NCBI RefSeq assembly: GCF_000474275.2 | Contig: NZ_ATAE01000003.1 | Location: 1 to 64,000, forward strand | From: Alkalihalophilus marmarensis DSM 21297 | Lineage (GTDB): Bacteria > Bacillota > Bacilli > Bacillales > Bacillaceae_D | Direction of reading: 5' to 3' | DNA length: 64,000 nucleotides | In this document: positions 16,940-25,443 of the stretch, piece by piece | How the letters are laid out: every line of letters begins with the position of its first letter | How positions within the stretch are numbered: position 1 is the first letter of the stretch | The notes under the pieces: model-generated | The model's database searches: none | What the model was told of the DNA's origin: nothing | Seen by the model: only the letters and a program-made list of their open reading frames with translations | Program-made: the position numbers and the translations under genes

Positions 16940-17899
16940 TTGAGTAAAGGGATCCGCTATCATAAAGTAGGCGAGAAGATTGAAACCTATCTATTAATCA
17001 AGACAGCAACAAAAGGGATTGCAAGTAACGGTAAACCGTTCCTAACGTTAATCTTAGGAGATAACACAGGGGAAATAGAAGCAAAGCTGTGGGGTTGTTC
17101 GCCTGAAGATGAAGTGGCATTTGCTAGTAAAGCCATTGTACATATACAAGGTGATGTTATTGAGTACCGTGGACGCCTTCAGTTAAAAATTACAAGCATC
17201 AGACCTACAACTGCTATGGATAATGTAAAGGTGGCTGATTTTGTCCGGTCTGCGCCTATATCGCCAGAGGATATGCTTGAAGAAGTTACTCAATATATTT
17301 TTGAAATGAAAAATCCTACCATTCACCGCATTACCCGATTCTTATTGAAGAAACACCAGCAAGAATTTCTAGAATCACCAGCAGCAACGAAAAACCATCA
17401 CGAATTTGTTTCTGGATTAGCCTACCATGTTGTATCCATGTTAAAGATTGCAAAAGACTTGGCTGTCCTATATCCAACTCTTGATAAAGACCTTTTATAT
17501 TCTGGTGTGATCTTGCACGATTTGGGTAAGGTACGGGAGTTGTCAGGACCGATAGATACGCATTACACGATTGAAGGAAAGCTTCTTGGACATATCTCAA
17601 TCATGGTAAATGAGATTGCAGATGCAGCTAAAGAATTAGAGCTTGAAGGAGAAGAGGTCTTGATTCTTCAACATATGGTACTGAGCCATCATGGAAAAGG
17701 AGAGTGGGGCTCACCTAAAGTTCCAGTCGTACGTGAAGCGGAAGTTCTTCATATGATCGATAATATTGATGCGAAAATTAACATGATGGATCGCGCTTTA
17801 GAGCGGGTTCAGCCTGGTGAATTTTCTGAGCGAGTAATGGCTTTAGATAATCGCAGTTTCTACAAGCCTGCTTTTCATGAACCTCCATTAGATATCTAG
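16940..17899 (+). CDS. yhaM: 3'-5' exoribonuclease YhaM
   Basis: A 319-residue protein from TTG 16940, preceded by GAGGTG at 6 nt. An OB-fold nucleic-acid domain occupies about 10-95 ([20 protein letters not shown]-like strands). An HD phosphohydrolase domain follows, with [21 protein letters not shown] and [11 protein letters not shown] supplying metal-binding His and Asp. B. subtilis YhaM has the same domains and size and trims RNA 3' ends with Mn2+. In B. subtilis it lies near yhaL and prsA, as here. Confidence 0.94.
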   Translation: MSKGIRYHKVGEKIETYLLIKTATKGIASNGKPFLTLILGDNTGEIEAKLWGCSPEDEVAFASKAIVHIQGDVIEYRGRLQLKITSIRPTTAMDNVKVADFVRSAPISPEDMLEEVTQYIFEMKNPTIHRITRFLLKKHQQEFLESPAATKNHHEFVSGLAYHVVSMLKIAKDLAVLYPTLDKDLLYSGVILHDLGKVRELSGPIDTHYTIEGKLLGHISIMVNEIADAAKELELEGEEVLILQHMVLSHHGKGEWGSPKVPVVREAEVLHMIDNIDAKINMMDRALERVQPGEFSERVMALDNRSFYKPAFHEPPLDI

Positions 17900-17961
17900 T
17901 TCTATTTATCTCTCTTGTTACATATTCTCTACTAAAAGAAGACAAGCAGGGGGGATATGAA

Positions 17962-18240
17962 TTGGAGAAACGACAAAAAAACCAACGACTAGCGTTGATA
18001 TTACTATTAATTTTAGCAGTATTATTCGTGTTAACTCAGACAGCTATTGGAGCAGTGCTGTTAGCAAGTCCATGGTGGGTGTATTTTGTTATCGGAGGAA
18101 TCCTTTTAAGCGGCTACCTTTCAATGAAATACTCACGTGAAGAACGTGAATTTGAACAAGAATGGATTGAAAAAGAAGGTAATGTGTATATGGAGAGGCT
18201 GGCAGAAGAACGAGCACGCCGCACAAAAGAAGGATCATAG
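17962..18240 (+). CDS. yhaL: Sporulation protein YhaL
   Basis: A 92-residue membrane protein read from TTG 17962, after AGGGGGG. Two close hydrophobic stretches lie at 11-33 and 37-54, followed by an acidic-basic helix (REEREFEQEWIEKEGNVYMER). Motif WWVYFVIGGILLSGY resembles B. subtilis YhaL, which is shorter and expressed during sporulation. It lies between yhaM and prsA as in B. subtilis. Function is not known. Confidence 0.82.
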   Translation: MEKRQKNQRLALILLLILAVLFVLTQTAIGAVLLASPWWVYFVIGGILLSGYLSMKYSREEREFEQEWIEKEGNVYMERLAEERARRTKEGS

Positions 18241-18270
18241 CTAATCGCTATGATCCTTCTTTTTGTTTGC

Positions 18271-18533
18271 CCTTCCGCCTTTCATGTCTGGCTTTGGCTC
18301 CTTGCCTTGCGGGTAAAAGCGGTGAATCGAACGAAGCCAAGAACGCTTCTAATCGCTTCCCCTCATTTTACCGCAAGACAGCCCAGTCGCCTCCGCCTTT
18401 CATGTCTAGCTGCAGGGTTCAGGTATTTGGTCGCTTCGCTTTGGCAAACAAAGCCAAGAACGCTTTTTATTGCCAAAGGCTCCACCGCCTTCATACCTTA
18501 GCGAACCCTTCCGCCTTTCATGTCTAGCAGCAG
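18271..18533. repeat. Intergenic structured repeat, locus A (two modules, types I and II)
   Basis: The boundary motif CCGCCTTTCATGTCT occurs at 18275, 18393 and 18511, exactly 118 nt apart. Module 1 (18275-18392) has the type I interior: TTGCGGGTAAAAGCGG pairs with TTTTACCGCAA. Module 2 (18393-18510) has a different, type II interior containing TTGGCAAACAAAGCCAAG and TTGCCAAAGG. The last boundary copy supplies the stop codon of the minus-strand gene at 18524. Related modules occur at 20311, 28018 and 60127. Confidence 0.85.
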
Positions 18534-18646
18534 TAGAACGTTGAGCCTACAATGATTAATAAGATAAATAGGATCACTAGCAGGCAAAATCCGTTATCGC
18601 CGTATCCATAATCGTAGCCGCCTTGTACTGGACCTTTTTTTGACAT
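18524..18646 (-). CDS. YjcZ-like sporulation micro-protein (40 aa)
   Basis: A 40-residue gene: MSKKGPVQGGYDYGYGDNGF then CLLVILFILLIIVGSTFYCC. The Gly/Tyr-rich head followed by a single hydrophobic helix [FV]xLIVVLFILLIIVG is the YjcZ family pattern, as in two further genes at 19997 and 20139. AAAGGATG is the RBS. A sigma-K-type -10 (CATACGTTA on the minus strand, 18691-18699) lies upstream. The TAG stop falls in the edge of the repeat. Confidence 0.82.
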   Translation of the reverse strand: MSKKGPVQGGYDYGYGDNGFCLLVILFILLIIVGSTFYCC

Positions 18647-18690
18647 GATAATCATCCTTTCAAAACTATGATTAGGGCTATCCCCTAATC

Positions 18691-18699
18691 TAACGTATG
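18691..18699 (-). promoter_or_regulatory. Sigma-K-like -10 box of the 18.5-kb micro-gene
   Basis: CATACGTTA on the minus strand matches CATAnnnTA. No matching AC -35 stands at 16-17 nt, so the call rests on the -10 alone. Confidence 0.35.
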
Positions 18700-18756
18700 C
18701 AAGCGTCTAGTTTTTGACATAGGCTCTAGTGCAATTTGGGCGCTTAAGCAAGAGAA

Positions 18757-18793
18757 AAGCCGGCACTTATCAATTAAAGTGCCGGCTTTGTTA
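18757..18793. terminator. Terminator after prsA (minus strand)
   Basis: AAAGCCGGCACTT pairs with AAAGTGCCGGCTTT around ATCAATT: a long perfect stem between prsA and the micro-gene; it can act in both directions. Confidence 0.9.
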
Positions 18794-19708
18794 TTATTCG
18801 GTTGTCTCTTCCGTTGGTTCACTTTCCTCAAAAAGGTCTGCAAACTCAGGGTCTTTAATATCGATCGTTGCATTGTCGACAAGGTCGCGTAATACTTCCT
18901 CTGTTGATTTAGATTGTTCTTGAATCAGTGCTTGTTCGATATCATCTGCAAAATCTTCATAACCAGATTTACGATCAGTTACTTTAATAATATGGAATCC
19001 ATATTGAGATTCAACAGCATCACTTACTTCACCGACTTCTAGTGCAAAAGCAGCTTCTTCAAATTCAGGTACCATCTCGCCGGTACCGAAAAATCCTAAA
19101 TCGCCACCGCGAGTAGCAGAGCCATCCATTGAATATTCAGCAGCTAATTCTCCAAAGTCTTCTCCCGCTTCAATCTTTTCAAGGACTTCGTTTGCTGTTT
19201 CTTCATCTTCAACTAAAATATGACTCGCTTGAACCTGCTCAGCATAAAGTTCTTCATTCTCTTCGTAATAAGCTTGTTTATCTTCTTCAGTTACGTTCAC
19301 TTCAGATTTGGCTAACTTATCAAGAACAATTGGTGGAACAATCATGTCTTCTACAAAATCATCCATAGATTCATACGTCATATTAAATTGAGCATCTAGA
19401 ATTTCAAGTAATTCTTCGTCTGTTTCGACATTTAATTGTCCTTTAAAGTTCTCAATTCCTTCTTCAATTTCTTCTTCAGTCACGCCTAGTTCATCCTTAG
19501 CATCAGCAATTAGAACTCGTTGCACCATTTCCTCTAATGTTGCTTGGCCGTATCGTTCTTTCATCTTGTCATAAAATTCAGCTTCAGTTACTTCATTTCC
19601 ATCCACAGTCACTACTACATTAGAATCAGTTGCAGTATCATCATTGCTGCAAGCTGCAAGAGCAGTCATACATGCAAGACCAACAGCTGCGATCATTCGT
19701 TTATTCAT
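18794..19708 (-). CDS. prsA: Foldase lipoprotein PrsA
   Basis: A 304-residue lipoprotein. The signal peptide ends at lipobox ALAAC (Cys 20). A SurA-like helical chaperone domain surrounds a parvulin peptidyl-prolyl isomerase domain at about 155-245 ([66 protein letters not shown]). PrsA folds exported proteins on the outer face of the membrane and is essential for secretion and PBP stability in B. subtilis. The tail is very acidic ([11 protein letters not shown]), as expected in an alkaliphile. It is close to hpr and cssRS in the same secretion theme. Confidence 0.96.
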   Translation of the reverse strand: MNKRMIAAVGLACMTALAACSNDDTATDSNVVVTVDGNEVTEAEFYDKMKERYGQATLEEMVQRVLIADAKDELGVTEEEIEEGIENFKGQLNVETDEELLEILDAQFNMTYESMDDFVEDMIVPPIVLDKLAKSEVNVTEEDKQAYYEENEELYAEQVQASHILVEDEETANEVLEKIEAGEDFGELAAEYSMDGSATRGGDLGFFGTGEMVPEFEEAAFALEVGEVSDAVESQYGFHIIKVTDRKSGYEDFADDIEQALIQEQSKSTEEVLRDLVDNATIDIKDPEFADLFEESEPTEETTE

Positions 19709-19940
19709 GAGTTCAACTCCTCAAAATTGTCGCTATTCATTGAATTTCTACGATTATGTTCCAACCATTTTGTTGAATCATCTATAATCTCTATGTACCT
19801 TCTTAGCTGGCCCACATACTTTATACAATGAACAGTCGATCCTTCTTTCAGACATAACTATACCATAGATTACTCTGTTAGAGAATGATTTTCAGTACTG
19901 TTTAAAACGTAGTCTCATAATTTTAGGGCAATCGCCTAGT

Positions 19941-19967
19941 ACCTAATCAAGACATTTGCATAGTATA
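19941..19967 (+). promoter_or_regulatory. Candidate sigma-K promoter for the YjcZ-like pair
   Basis: AC at 19941-19942 lies 16 nt from CATAGTATA (19959-19967), matching the sigma-K pattern AC-N16/17-CATAnnnTA. It is 30 nt before the first micro-gene. Confidence 0.45.
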
Positions 19968-19996
19968 TCCTAACAAAGCAAAGAGGAGGTGTTCTT

Positions 19997-20083
19997 ATGT
20001 CTCAAGGATATCATGGTGGAGGTTTTGCGTTAATCGTGGTGTTGTTCATCTTATTAGTAATCGTCGGTGCAGCTTGGTGCTAG
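19997..20083 (+). CDS. YjcZ-like sporulation micro-protein (28 aa)
   Basis: MSQGYHGGGFALIVVLFILL then VIVGAAWC: a short Gly-rich head and one hydrophobic helix, the YjcZ family. AGAGGAGGT is a near-perfect RBS. A near-identical gene follows at 20139; both probably belong to one sporulation transcript from the sigma-K-like promoter at 19941. Confidence 0.88.
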   Translation: MSQGYHGGGFALIVVLFILLVIVGAAWC

Positions 20084-20138
20084 CATCTACACACCTCTTT
20101 ACGGTTTAACACTTTACTAAGGGGAGGAGGATTAGACA

Positions 20139-20228
20139 ATGGGTCACTCTTATGGATATAACGGATTCGCGTTGATCGTCGTGTTATTTATCTTATTAGT
20201 GATTATCGGTGCTTCTTGGTGCTGCTAA
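20139..20228 (+). CDS. YjcZ-like sporulation micro-protein (29 aa)
   Basis: MGHSYGYNGFALIVVLFILL then VIIGASWCC. It shares the ALIVVLFILLVI core and C-terminal Trp-Cys with the gene at 19997, showing a recent tandem duplication. GGGGAGGAGG is the RBS; a terminator follows. Confidence 0.88.
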   Translation: MGHSYGYNGFALIVVLFILLVIIGASWCC

Positions 20229-20236
20229 TCACCCAA

Positions 20237-20272
20237 AAAAGAATGGAGCGCTATTGCGCCCCATTCTTTTTG
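20237..20272 (+). terminator. Terminator after the YjcZ-like pair
   Basis: AAGAATGG-AGCGC pairs with GCGCC-CCATTCTT around TATT, followed by TTTTG. Confidence 0.9.
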
Positions 20273-20310
20273 TTTACATAGACCTTTCACTAATTTTAAC
20301 GAAAGTCAAA

Positions 20311-20446
20311 GCCTTCGCCTTTCGTGTCTAGCTGCGGCTCCTTGTCCTGAGGGAAATAACGGTGCATCGAATAAAGACAAAGAGAGTCTGTATATCGCTG
20401 CCCCTGATATTTCCTCAAGCCAGCCCAGTCGCCTTCGCTTTTCTAG
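20311..20446. repeat. Intergenic structured repeat, locus B (type I)
   Basis: One module between boundary motifs TTCGCCTTTCGTGTCTAGC (20314) and TTCGCTTTTCTAG (20434), 120 nt apart. The outer stem reads TGAGGGAAATA with TATTTCCTCA, where loci A and C have TGCGGGTAAAA with TTTTACCGCA: both arms changed together. The right edge provides the stop codon (CTA, 20443-20445) of the minus-strand gene. Confidence 0.82.
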
Positions 20447-20622
20447 GTAAACATGAATTTTACGTATGTGGATGTTAGTAAAATTGTCATTAAGATATTA
20501 ATTGTGCGAAAAACTTTTGGTTGTTTTTCAGACGGGATTTCTTTGCGTTCACATAAGGCATCCGTCATTGTATTGATCATATACAAAATAAATAGGGCAA
20601 AAAATACCAGAAATAAGACCAT
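20443..20622 (-). CDS. Small two-span membrane protein (59 aa), unknown
   Basis: A 59-residue gene: MVLFLVFFALFILYMINTMT, a hydrophilic loop DALCERKEIPSEKQPKVF, and a second hydrophobic part NILMTILLTSTYVKFMF. GGAGG lies seven nt before the ATG. Codon use and the two-helix layout look real. I recognise no family. Its last codon and stop lie in the edge of repeat B. Confidence 0.65.
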   Translation of the reverse strand: MVLFLVFFALFILYMINTMTDALCERKEIPSEKQPKVFRTINILMTILLTSTYVKFMFT

Positions 20623-20790
20623 TCAATTGCCTCCAGTCTAGCTTTGTCTTATCTTAAACTTTATCAAAACTTTTTAAAAAAAGATAGAAGTATGCATGAT
20701 TTAGTTTTTATGATAAGGGGAATGCAGGGGTTAGGTGGTTTGTAAAATAGAATAAGAGTACGTATGATTAAAGGGGGAGGTGATGGAGAG

Positions 20791-21384
20791 ATGGAGAGAC
20801 CGAAAAATAAGTTTCCATTTAAATTAGCGTTTTTAACGCTGCTCGCAATAAATATTATCGTGCTTATTATTGCTTTTGTTTTTGTCATCAGATTTACAGG
20901 TCCAATTGATGAAGATCATCTATCACAAGCTGCTCCGGTGGATAGTGAAGCAGCATTTACAATTGAAACTTCTAAAAGTAAGTTAAATGGTTTAATCGCG
21001 AGGGAAATCGAAAAACAAGACGCTGGTGTTCCATATGTAGTAGAGCTTGGAAATGAATTGATTGAATTTAGGTCCGAGTTTAGTATTTTAGGTCAAAGAG
21101 TCCCTTTAGAAATGCATTTTGAACCACAAGTGAGGGAGAATGGCGATGTTCTATTGCTAGCTGATCATATATCGGTCGGTATCCTGCAGCTTCCACAGGA
21201 CAGGGCTATGCAGCTGATTAAAGAGTATGCTGACCTGCCTGAATGGGTAGATATCTATCCTGCAGATCGTTTGGCACATATAAAAGTCACTGAAATTGAT
21301 GTTGATCCGAAAATTGATTTTAGAGCAAAAGCCATCAATTTACCTGAAGATGAAATCACGTTTGAGATGATCGTAAATAATTAA
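20791..21384 (+). CDS. YpmS-like protein (DUF2140)
   Basis: A 197-residue protein from ATG 20791 after GGGGGAGGTGAT. One N-terminal membrane helix (about 14-36) is followed by an extracellular domain: FTIETSKSKLNGLIAREIEK, PYVVELGNELIEFRSEF, VPLEMHFEPQ, GDVLLLADHISVGILQLP. This beta-rich layout is typical of YpmS/DUF2140 proteins, surface-anchored and of unknown role. It stands alone, with a terminator behind it. Confidence 0.8.
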   Translation: MERPKNKFPFKLAFLTLLAINIIVLIIAFVFVIRFTGPIDEDHLSQAAPVDSEAAFTIETSKSKLNGLIAREIEKQDAGVPYVVELGNELIEFRSEFSILGQRVPLEMHFEPQVRENGDVLLLADHISVGILQLPQDRAMQLIKEYADLPEWVDIYPADRLAHIKVTEIDVDPKIDFRAKAINLPEDEITFEMIVNN

Positions 21385-21393
21385 TTCAACATA

Positions 21394-21432
21394 CAAAAAG
21401 CAGAATCCACACCACTGGGTTCTGCTTTTTGC
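21394..21432. terminator. Terminator between convergent genes
   Basis: AAAAAGCAGAA pairs with TTCTGCTTTTT, with inner CC/GG, around an 8-nt loop. A5 and T5 flank it. Confidence 0.9.
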
Positions 21433-21977
21433 TATACTGCTTGCTTTATTAGAATATGAAAGCCTTCATCATGATCCTCAATATAACACTGTTTAGGTGC
21501 TTTCATTAGGTGAGAAGCGTAAACCAAATCATAAAAGGCCAAGCCAAAATTGATCGATGTAAGGATCGAAAAATAAGGTAAAAATTGCGGCCACATAATG
21601 GATCCTGCCGCACCTGCTGTTGTAATGAATACTAAAGGTGAAAATAGAGCCAATAAGTAAACATTTCGGGAAAGCGGCTCCCTTAATTTGATATCCATTA
21701 AAGGGAACAATAATTTCTTTGTACTGATTTTGATCTTTGCCCGCCCGCCAAATAACCAAATGGGAAGGCAGTGAAGCAATTTATGTGTAAGGACTAAGCA
21801 AAACAAACTTAACACCACTGTCACAAAGCCAAATTGAGTAAATTCAGTTGTCTGCACAATCGTGCTCATGACTAAATAATAAAATAAAAATGATAGTAAA
21901 ACAGTGCTTGATGAAAACATGATTAGGCGCAACGTTCCATAATCACGAGAAATATTAATGGTCTTCCAGCAGTTCAT
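21432..21977 (-). CDS. DUF3267 membrane protein with altered HExxH
   Basis: A 181-residue protein from ATG 21977, with GGAGGTG 13 nt before; the longer frame to 22067 is a Leu/Phe-rich stretch with no RBS. Four hydrophobic segments (about 20-42, 52-72, 105-127, 133-155) fit the DUF3267 layout. In this group a membrane HExxH metalloprotease motif is usual; here the second-helix motif reads THKLLHCLPIWLFGG, with Lys in place of the catalytic Glu. B. subtilis has a DUF3267 gene near hpr. The protein may be inactive as a protease. Confidence 0.72.
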   Translation of the reverse strand: MNCWKTINISRDYGTLRLIMFSSSTVLLSFLFYYLVMSTIVQTTEFTQFGFVTVVLSLFCLVLTHKLLHCLPIWLFGGRAKIKISTKKLLFPLMDIKLREPLSRNVYLLALFSPLVFITTAGAAGSIMWPQFLPYFSILTSINFGLAFYDLVYASHLMKAPKQCYIEDHDEGFHILIKQAV

Positions 21978-22154
21978 ATCTAAGCTGCACCTCCAAAACA
22001 AGTTGAACCACAAGTGGTTGAATAAGGTCGAATCTAATAAAAGATAACTAGTAAATTTAATGCTCAACCTAATTGAATAATTTACGCCCTTTTTCTAGGA
22101 AATGCAATACCTGTGACAAAAATAAAAGGATTTCGACAATAATAAAAAAAGACA

Positions 22155-22197
22155 ATAAAAAAACGGAGCGATTTTTAAAAATCGTTCCGCATTTTTT
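22155..22197 (-). terminator. Terminator after hpr
   Basis: ACGGAgCGATTTTT pairs with AAAAATCGtTCCG; A-rich DNA on the left gives the U tract on the minus strand. Confidence 0.88.
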
Positions 22198-22204
22198 TAT
22201 CTTG

Positions 22205-22801
22205 TTAAGATGACTCTTTCGTAAGAGAATGATCATCAAGCATTGGGCGTCTTGGAGACAACCGGCCTTCTTCTTCAGTAAAGCCTTCTTCGAACTTTTG
22301 TAAGGTTTGTTCAAACATATCTACAAAATCAGGACCATAGATATGGCGAAGCATGCTCATAATTTCAGAGAATTCTGGGAATTTACCGTATAATTCTTTG
22401 ATTGGAAGGGCGCCCCCATACACTCCATATGTGCTAGGCTCATAGGTTTCTAATGTTTTTAGAAACATTTCCTTTCCTTCTTCTGTTAGACAGACATATG
22501 TGTTACGTTTATCATTCTCTTTTTTTGAAAACGTAAGGAAACCGCGTTCTTCCAGCTTCTTTGAAAAATTAAAAGCTGTTGATACATGCATCACTCCGAA
22601 TTTGGCTATGTCTGAAATAGACGCACCGTCAAGATGATAAGCAATCCAGAGAATATGATGTTCATTAATATTTAAATCAAATGGTTTAATCCATGTCTGC
22701 CAATCTTTCTCTACCGACTTCCAAAGTGCTTTACTTAATTGCGCAACCTTATGATTGAAAATAACAGACTGTTTTAAAGAGTAAGGTTCGTTTGGCTCCA
22801 T
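22205..22801 (-). CDS. hpr: Transition-state regulator Hpr (ScoC)
   Basis: A 198-residue MarR-type winged-helix protein from ATG 22801, five nt after AGGGGGA. The block [20 protein letters not shown] then [20 protein letters not shown] and [13 protein letters not shown] matches B. subtilis Hpr almost residue for residue. The N-terminal 25 and C-terminal 40 residues diverge. Hpr represses exoprotease genes and sporulation functions during growth. Location between yhaH and the prsA region agrees with B. subtilis. Confidence 0.96.
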   Translation of the reverse strand: MEPNEPYSLKQSVIFNHKVAQLSKALWKSVEKDWQTWIKPFDLNINEHHILWIAYHLDGASISDIAKFGVMHVSTAFNFSKKLEERGFLTFSKKENDKRNTYVCLTEEGKEMFLKTLETYEPSTYGVYGGALPIKELYGKFPEFSEIMSMLRHIYGPDFVDMFEQTLQKFEEGFTEEEGRLSPRRPMLDDHSLTKESS

Positions 22802-22987
22802 TTTTCTCCCCCTATCACGCTTCATATTTCTTTATCTTTTATAAAGCTATTTCTGAATACTTTTATTACTTATTATGACAAGGAATGTGTCAAAAAGAAA
22901 GAGGAATTCTCTTCTTTTTAAAAATTTTCTAAAAAATGTTTGTGAATCTATATTTATATAGTGATTATTTACTAAAGAGAAAGCAGC

Positions 22988-23335
22988 TTAATCTAGCTGC
23001 TTCATCTGAGATACTCGGCGTTGAAGTTCTTCTGTATCTTTTCTTAGCTGATCGATACTTGGCTGAACCTCTTTTTGCCAGTCAGAAATACTTTCTTTCA
23101 CTTCTGAGCTAACTGCTTTAATTGATTGAATGCCTAGCTGAGTTGTTTCTGTTACTTTTTCTTTTAATACGATGGAATCATTAGAAAATTGCTTAACATC
23201 TTTACGTACTTTTTGAACTCGATCTTTACACGTTTCTTGAAGCTCACGACCCGATGCTGGGGTAGTGAATATAGTAGCAGTACCTGCTACTATAACTCCA
23301 GCAACAATCCCAGAAAGTAAAGATTTAATATGCAT
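22988..23335 (-). CDS. yhaH: YtxH-domain protein YhaH
   Basis: A 115-residue protein with a signal-like hydrophobic N terminus (residues 6-27), then a long charged coiled-coil (VQKVRKDVKQFSNDS through SMQKL-like end). This is the YtxH/YhaH layout of small membrane-anchored stress proteins. It is between hpr and serC, where yhaH is in B. subtilis. Confidence 0.88.
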   Translation of the reverse strand: MHIKSLLSGIVAGVIVAGTATIFTTPASGRELQETCKDRVQKVRKDVKQFSNDSIVLKEKVTETTQLGIQSIKAVSSEVKESISDWQKEVQPSIDQLRKDTEELQRRVSQMKQLD

Positions 23336-23409
23336 ATTTTTCTCACCTCATCCATAATTGATCGTCATGTGGGCCATCTGCCGCTCATACAATAAAAAAA
23401 GGAGGGAAG

Positions 23410-23610
23410 ATGACTATGCAGCACGCACTCATTTTATTGGTACTATCTGTAAGTTTATTATTGATGTATAGTCTCATTTATTCAATTTCAAGGTTTGTGA
23501 AAACGAAAGATGCTTCAGAGAGAACCTATTGGAGAAAAACAATATTGATCATGTTTACATGTTTTATCATCAGTGGGGTCCTATCTGGATGGCTTTTAGT
23601 ATATGTCTAG
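23410..23610 (+). CDS. Small two-helix membrane protein, unknown
   Basis: A 66-residue protein with hydrophobic segments at 5-27 and 45-65 separated by a basic loop (RFVKTKDASERTYWRK). AAAGGAGGG precedes two candidate starts: ATG 23410 (short gap) and ATG 23416 (64 residues). A terminator follows. No family recognised. Confidence 0.7.
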   Translation: MTMQHALILLVLSVSLLLMYSLIYSISRFVKTKDASERTYWRKTILIMFTCFIISGVLSGWLLVYV

Positions 23611-23642
23611 AAGAGAGCTGTTCATTTACAGCTCTCTTTCTA
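23611..23642. terminator. Terminator between convergent genes (serC side)
   Basis: AAGAGAGCTG pairs with CAGCTCTCTT around TTCATTTA; it also ends serC from the other strand. Confidence 0.9.
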
Positions 23643-23643
23643 A

Positions 23644-24732
23644 TTAAGCGTGATTATTTTGGAATTCAACCATGAATGCTCTTAGTGCTTCACAAGCTTC
23701 TAATGGAACAGCATTATAAATTGATGCACGACATCCCCCAACAGAACGGTGTCCACCTAAACCGACAAAGCCTCTTTCAGCTGCTTCGCTTAAGAAAGAT
23801 TTAGTCAGTTCCTCGCTTTGTAAAGTGAACGTTACATTCATATGAGAACGGCTTTCATTTGTCGCATGTCCCGTATAGAAGCCATTGCTTTCATCAATGG
23901 TAGCATAAAGGAGCTGCGCTTTTTGGGCGTTTGTTTGAGCAATACCGCTTGCGCCGCCTTGATCCTTCACCCACTGTAAAACATTCCTAAGCATATAGAT
24001 CGCAAATGTTGGTGGGGTATGGTATAGAGAATCGGCTTTAGCGTGCGTTTGGTAACGAAGAATAGTTGGAATTTGTTCATTGGCGCTCTCTAGCAAATCT
24101 TTACTGATAATAACAACTGTCACTCCGGAAGGGCCAAGATTTTTTTGTGCTCCTGCGTAAATCATTCCAAATTTGCTGACGTCAATCGGTCGCGAGAGGA
24201 TATCACTCGACATGTCTGCAATTAAAGGAACATCTTTTGTATCTGGGTACGTTGACCACTGTGTACCGAAGATGGTGTTATTTGATGTAATGTGAATATA
24301 TGCATCATCTGCATTAATATCAGATGAGTTAACTTCAGGGATTGAACGGTAATTCTCATCTTTGGAAGAGGAAAGAATCTTCGCTTCGCCAACTAATTGA
24401 GCTTCTTTTAGGGCTTTTTCAGACCATGAACCACTCATAACAAAGCTTGCTGTTTTACCTTCTTTAAGCAAGTTCATCGGAATCATTGAAAATTGTAAGC
24501 TGGCGCCGCCTTGAAGAAAGAGAATCTCGTAGTTATCAGGAATCTCTAAGAGTTCGGTTAGTAAACGTTTAGCTTCTTGATGGACTGCTTCGTATGTTTT
24601 GCTGCGGTGGCTAAGCTCCATAACTGACATGCCGCTGTCACCGAAATTAAGTAATTCTTCTTGTGCTTTTTCTAATACTGGCTTAGGCAGGGCTGAAGGA
24701 CCTGCATTAAAGTTAAAAACCTGTTTGCTCAT
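23644..24732 (-). CDS. serC: Phosphoserine aminotransferase SerC
   Basis: A 362-residue class V aminotransferase starting at ATG 24732 after GGAGTGGAGAG. Conserved parts: FNFNAGPSALPKPVLEKAQ, GMSVMELSHRSKTYE, LFLQGGASLQFSMIPMNLL, AQKNLGPSGVT with the PLP lysine, and GLGGHRSVGGCRASIYNA at the end. It converts phosphohydroxypyruvate to phosphoserine and also serves pyridoxal phosphate synthesis. Location next to hit agrees with B. subtilis. It has its own promoter region, since hit ends with a terminator. Confidence 0.97.
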   Translation of the reverse strand: MSKQVFNFNAGPSALPKPVLEKAQEELLNFGDSGMSVMELSHRSKTYEAVHQEAKRLLTELLEIPDNYEILFLQGGASLQFSMIPMNLLKEGKTASFVMSGSWSEKALKEAQLVGEAKILSSSKDENYRSIPEVNSSDINADDAYIHITSNNTIFGTQWSTYPDTKDVPLIADMSSDILSRPIDVSKFGMIYAGAQKNLGPSGVTVVIISKDLLESANEQIPTILRYQTHAKADSLYHTPPTFAIYMLRNVLQWVKDQGGASGIAQTNAQKAQLLYATIDESNGFYTGHATNESRSHMNVTFTLQSEELTKSFLSEAAERGFVGLGGHRSVGGCRASIYNAVPLEACEALRAFMVEFQNNHA

Positions 24733-24844
24733 TTCTCTCTCCACTCCTTTAATTCGGTACTACAGTAATGTTTTTTTCTAATACGATTATCGTACCATAA
24801 TTTATTTAAAAAAGGAGAAGAAAGGAGAGATATTTTCTGAATGT

Positions 24845-24877
24845 ACAGAAAAAAAGAACTGACCATTTGGTCAGTTC
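24845..24877 (-). terminator. Terminator at the 3' end of hit
   Basis: GAACTGACC (24856-24864) pairs with GGTCAGTTC (24869-24877); A7 on the left gives U7 on the minus strand. The hit stop codon lies inside the stem. Confidence 0.93.
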
Positions 24878-25305
24878 GTAACATGTGCAGAAATAGCAGC
24901 TGCCATTTCTTGCAATTCTTCTGGCTTATAGTCTGAGCTGTGATCTTTCCATACTGCGCCAAATCCATCACCCTTACCGTAGCGAGGAATTAAATGGACA
25001 TGATAGTGAAAGACAGTTTGGCCAGCTGTTTCCCCATTATTATTTACTATGTTTAATCCTTCCGGCTTGTATGTAGCTTTAAGGCCTTTTGCTAATTTCG
25101 GAACAACTGAGAAAAGGTGGCTGGCAAGTTCTGTATCAAGCTCAAACACATCTGTCTTGTGAGCTTTAGGTATTAATAATGTATGCCCTTTTGTAACTTG
25201 ACTAATATCCATAAAAGCTAGAACCTTTTCATCTTCATACACTTTTGCAGAAGGAATCTCTCCCTTAATGATCTTACAAAATATACAATTTACATCGTTA
25301 GACAT
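24871..25305 (-). CDS. hit: HIT family nucleotide-binding protein Hit
   Basis: A 144-residue protein from ATG 25305, after AAAGGGTGAT. It begins with a CIFCKIIKGEIPS zinc/HIT start and has the catalytic triad HYHVHLIPRY near 100. The group hydrolyses nucleoside phosphoramidates or dinucleotides. In B. subtilis hit is next to ecsA; here an acyl-CoA synthetase, a DUF3885 gene and a PCYCGC lipoprotein lie between. Confidence 0.96.
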   Translation of the reverse strand: MSNDVNCIFCKIIKGEIPSAKVYEDEKVLAFMDISQVTKGHTLLIPKAHKTDVFELDTELASHLFSVVPKLAKGLKATYKPEGLNIVNNNGETAGQTVFHYHVHLIPRYGKGDGFGAVWKDHSSDYKPEELQEMAAAISAHVTN

Positions 25306-25443
25306 CTTATCACCCTTTCGATTCGTTTGGATAAACATAGATAGAATATGGATTAATTTTCTTTTTTCTACTATATCTTAGTGAGTTATGGACATGCAAG
25401 TCGTTCTTCTGTTTTGTAACAGAAGATAAACAACAGTGTGTTA

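Noticed and set aside
18250-18527. Overlapping open frames of 83-92 codons through repeat locus A
   Set aside because: They follow non-coding repeat units with a 118-nt period (not a multiple of three), have no RBS, and differ in frame between copies.
20453-20641. A 62-codon plus frame
   Set aside because: It is the mirror of the minus-strand 59-codon gene, which has a strong RBS while this frame has none.
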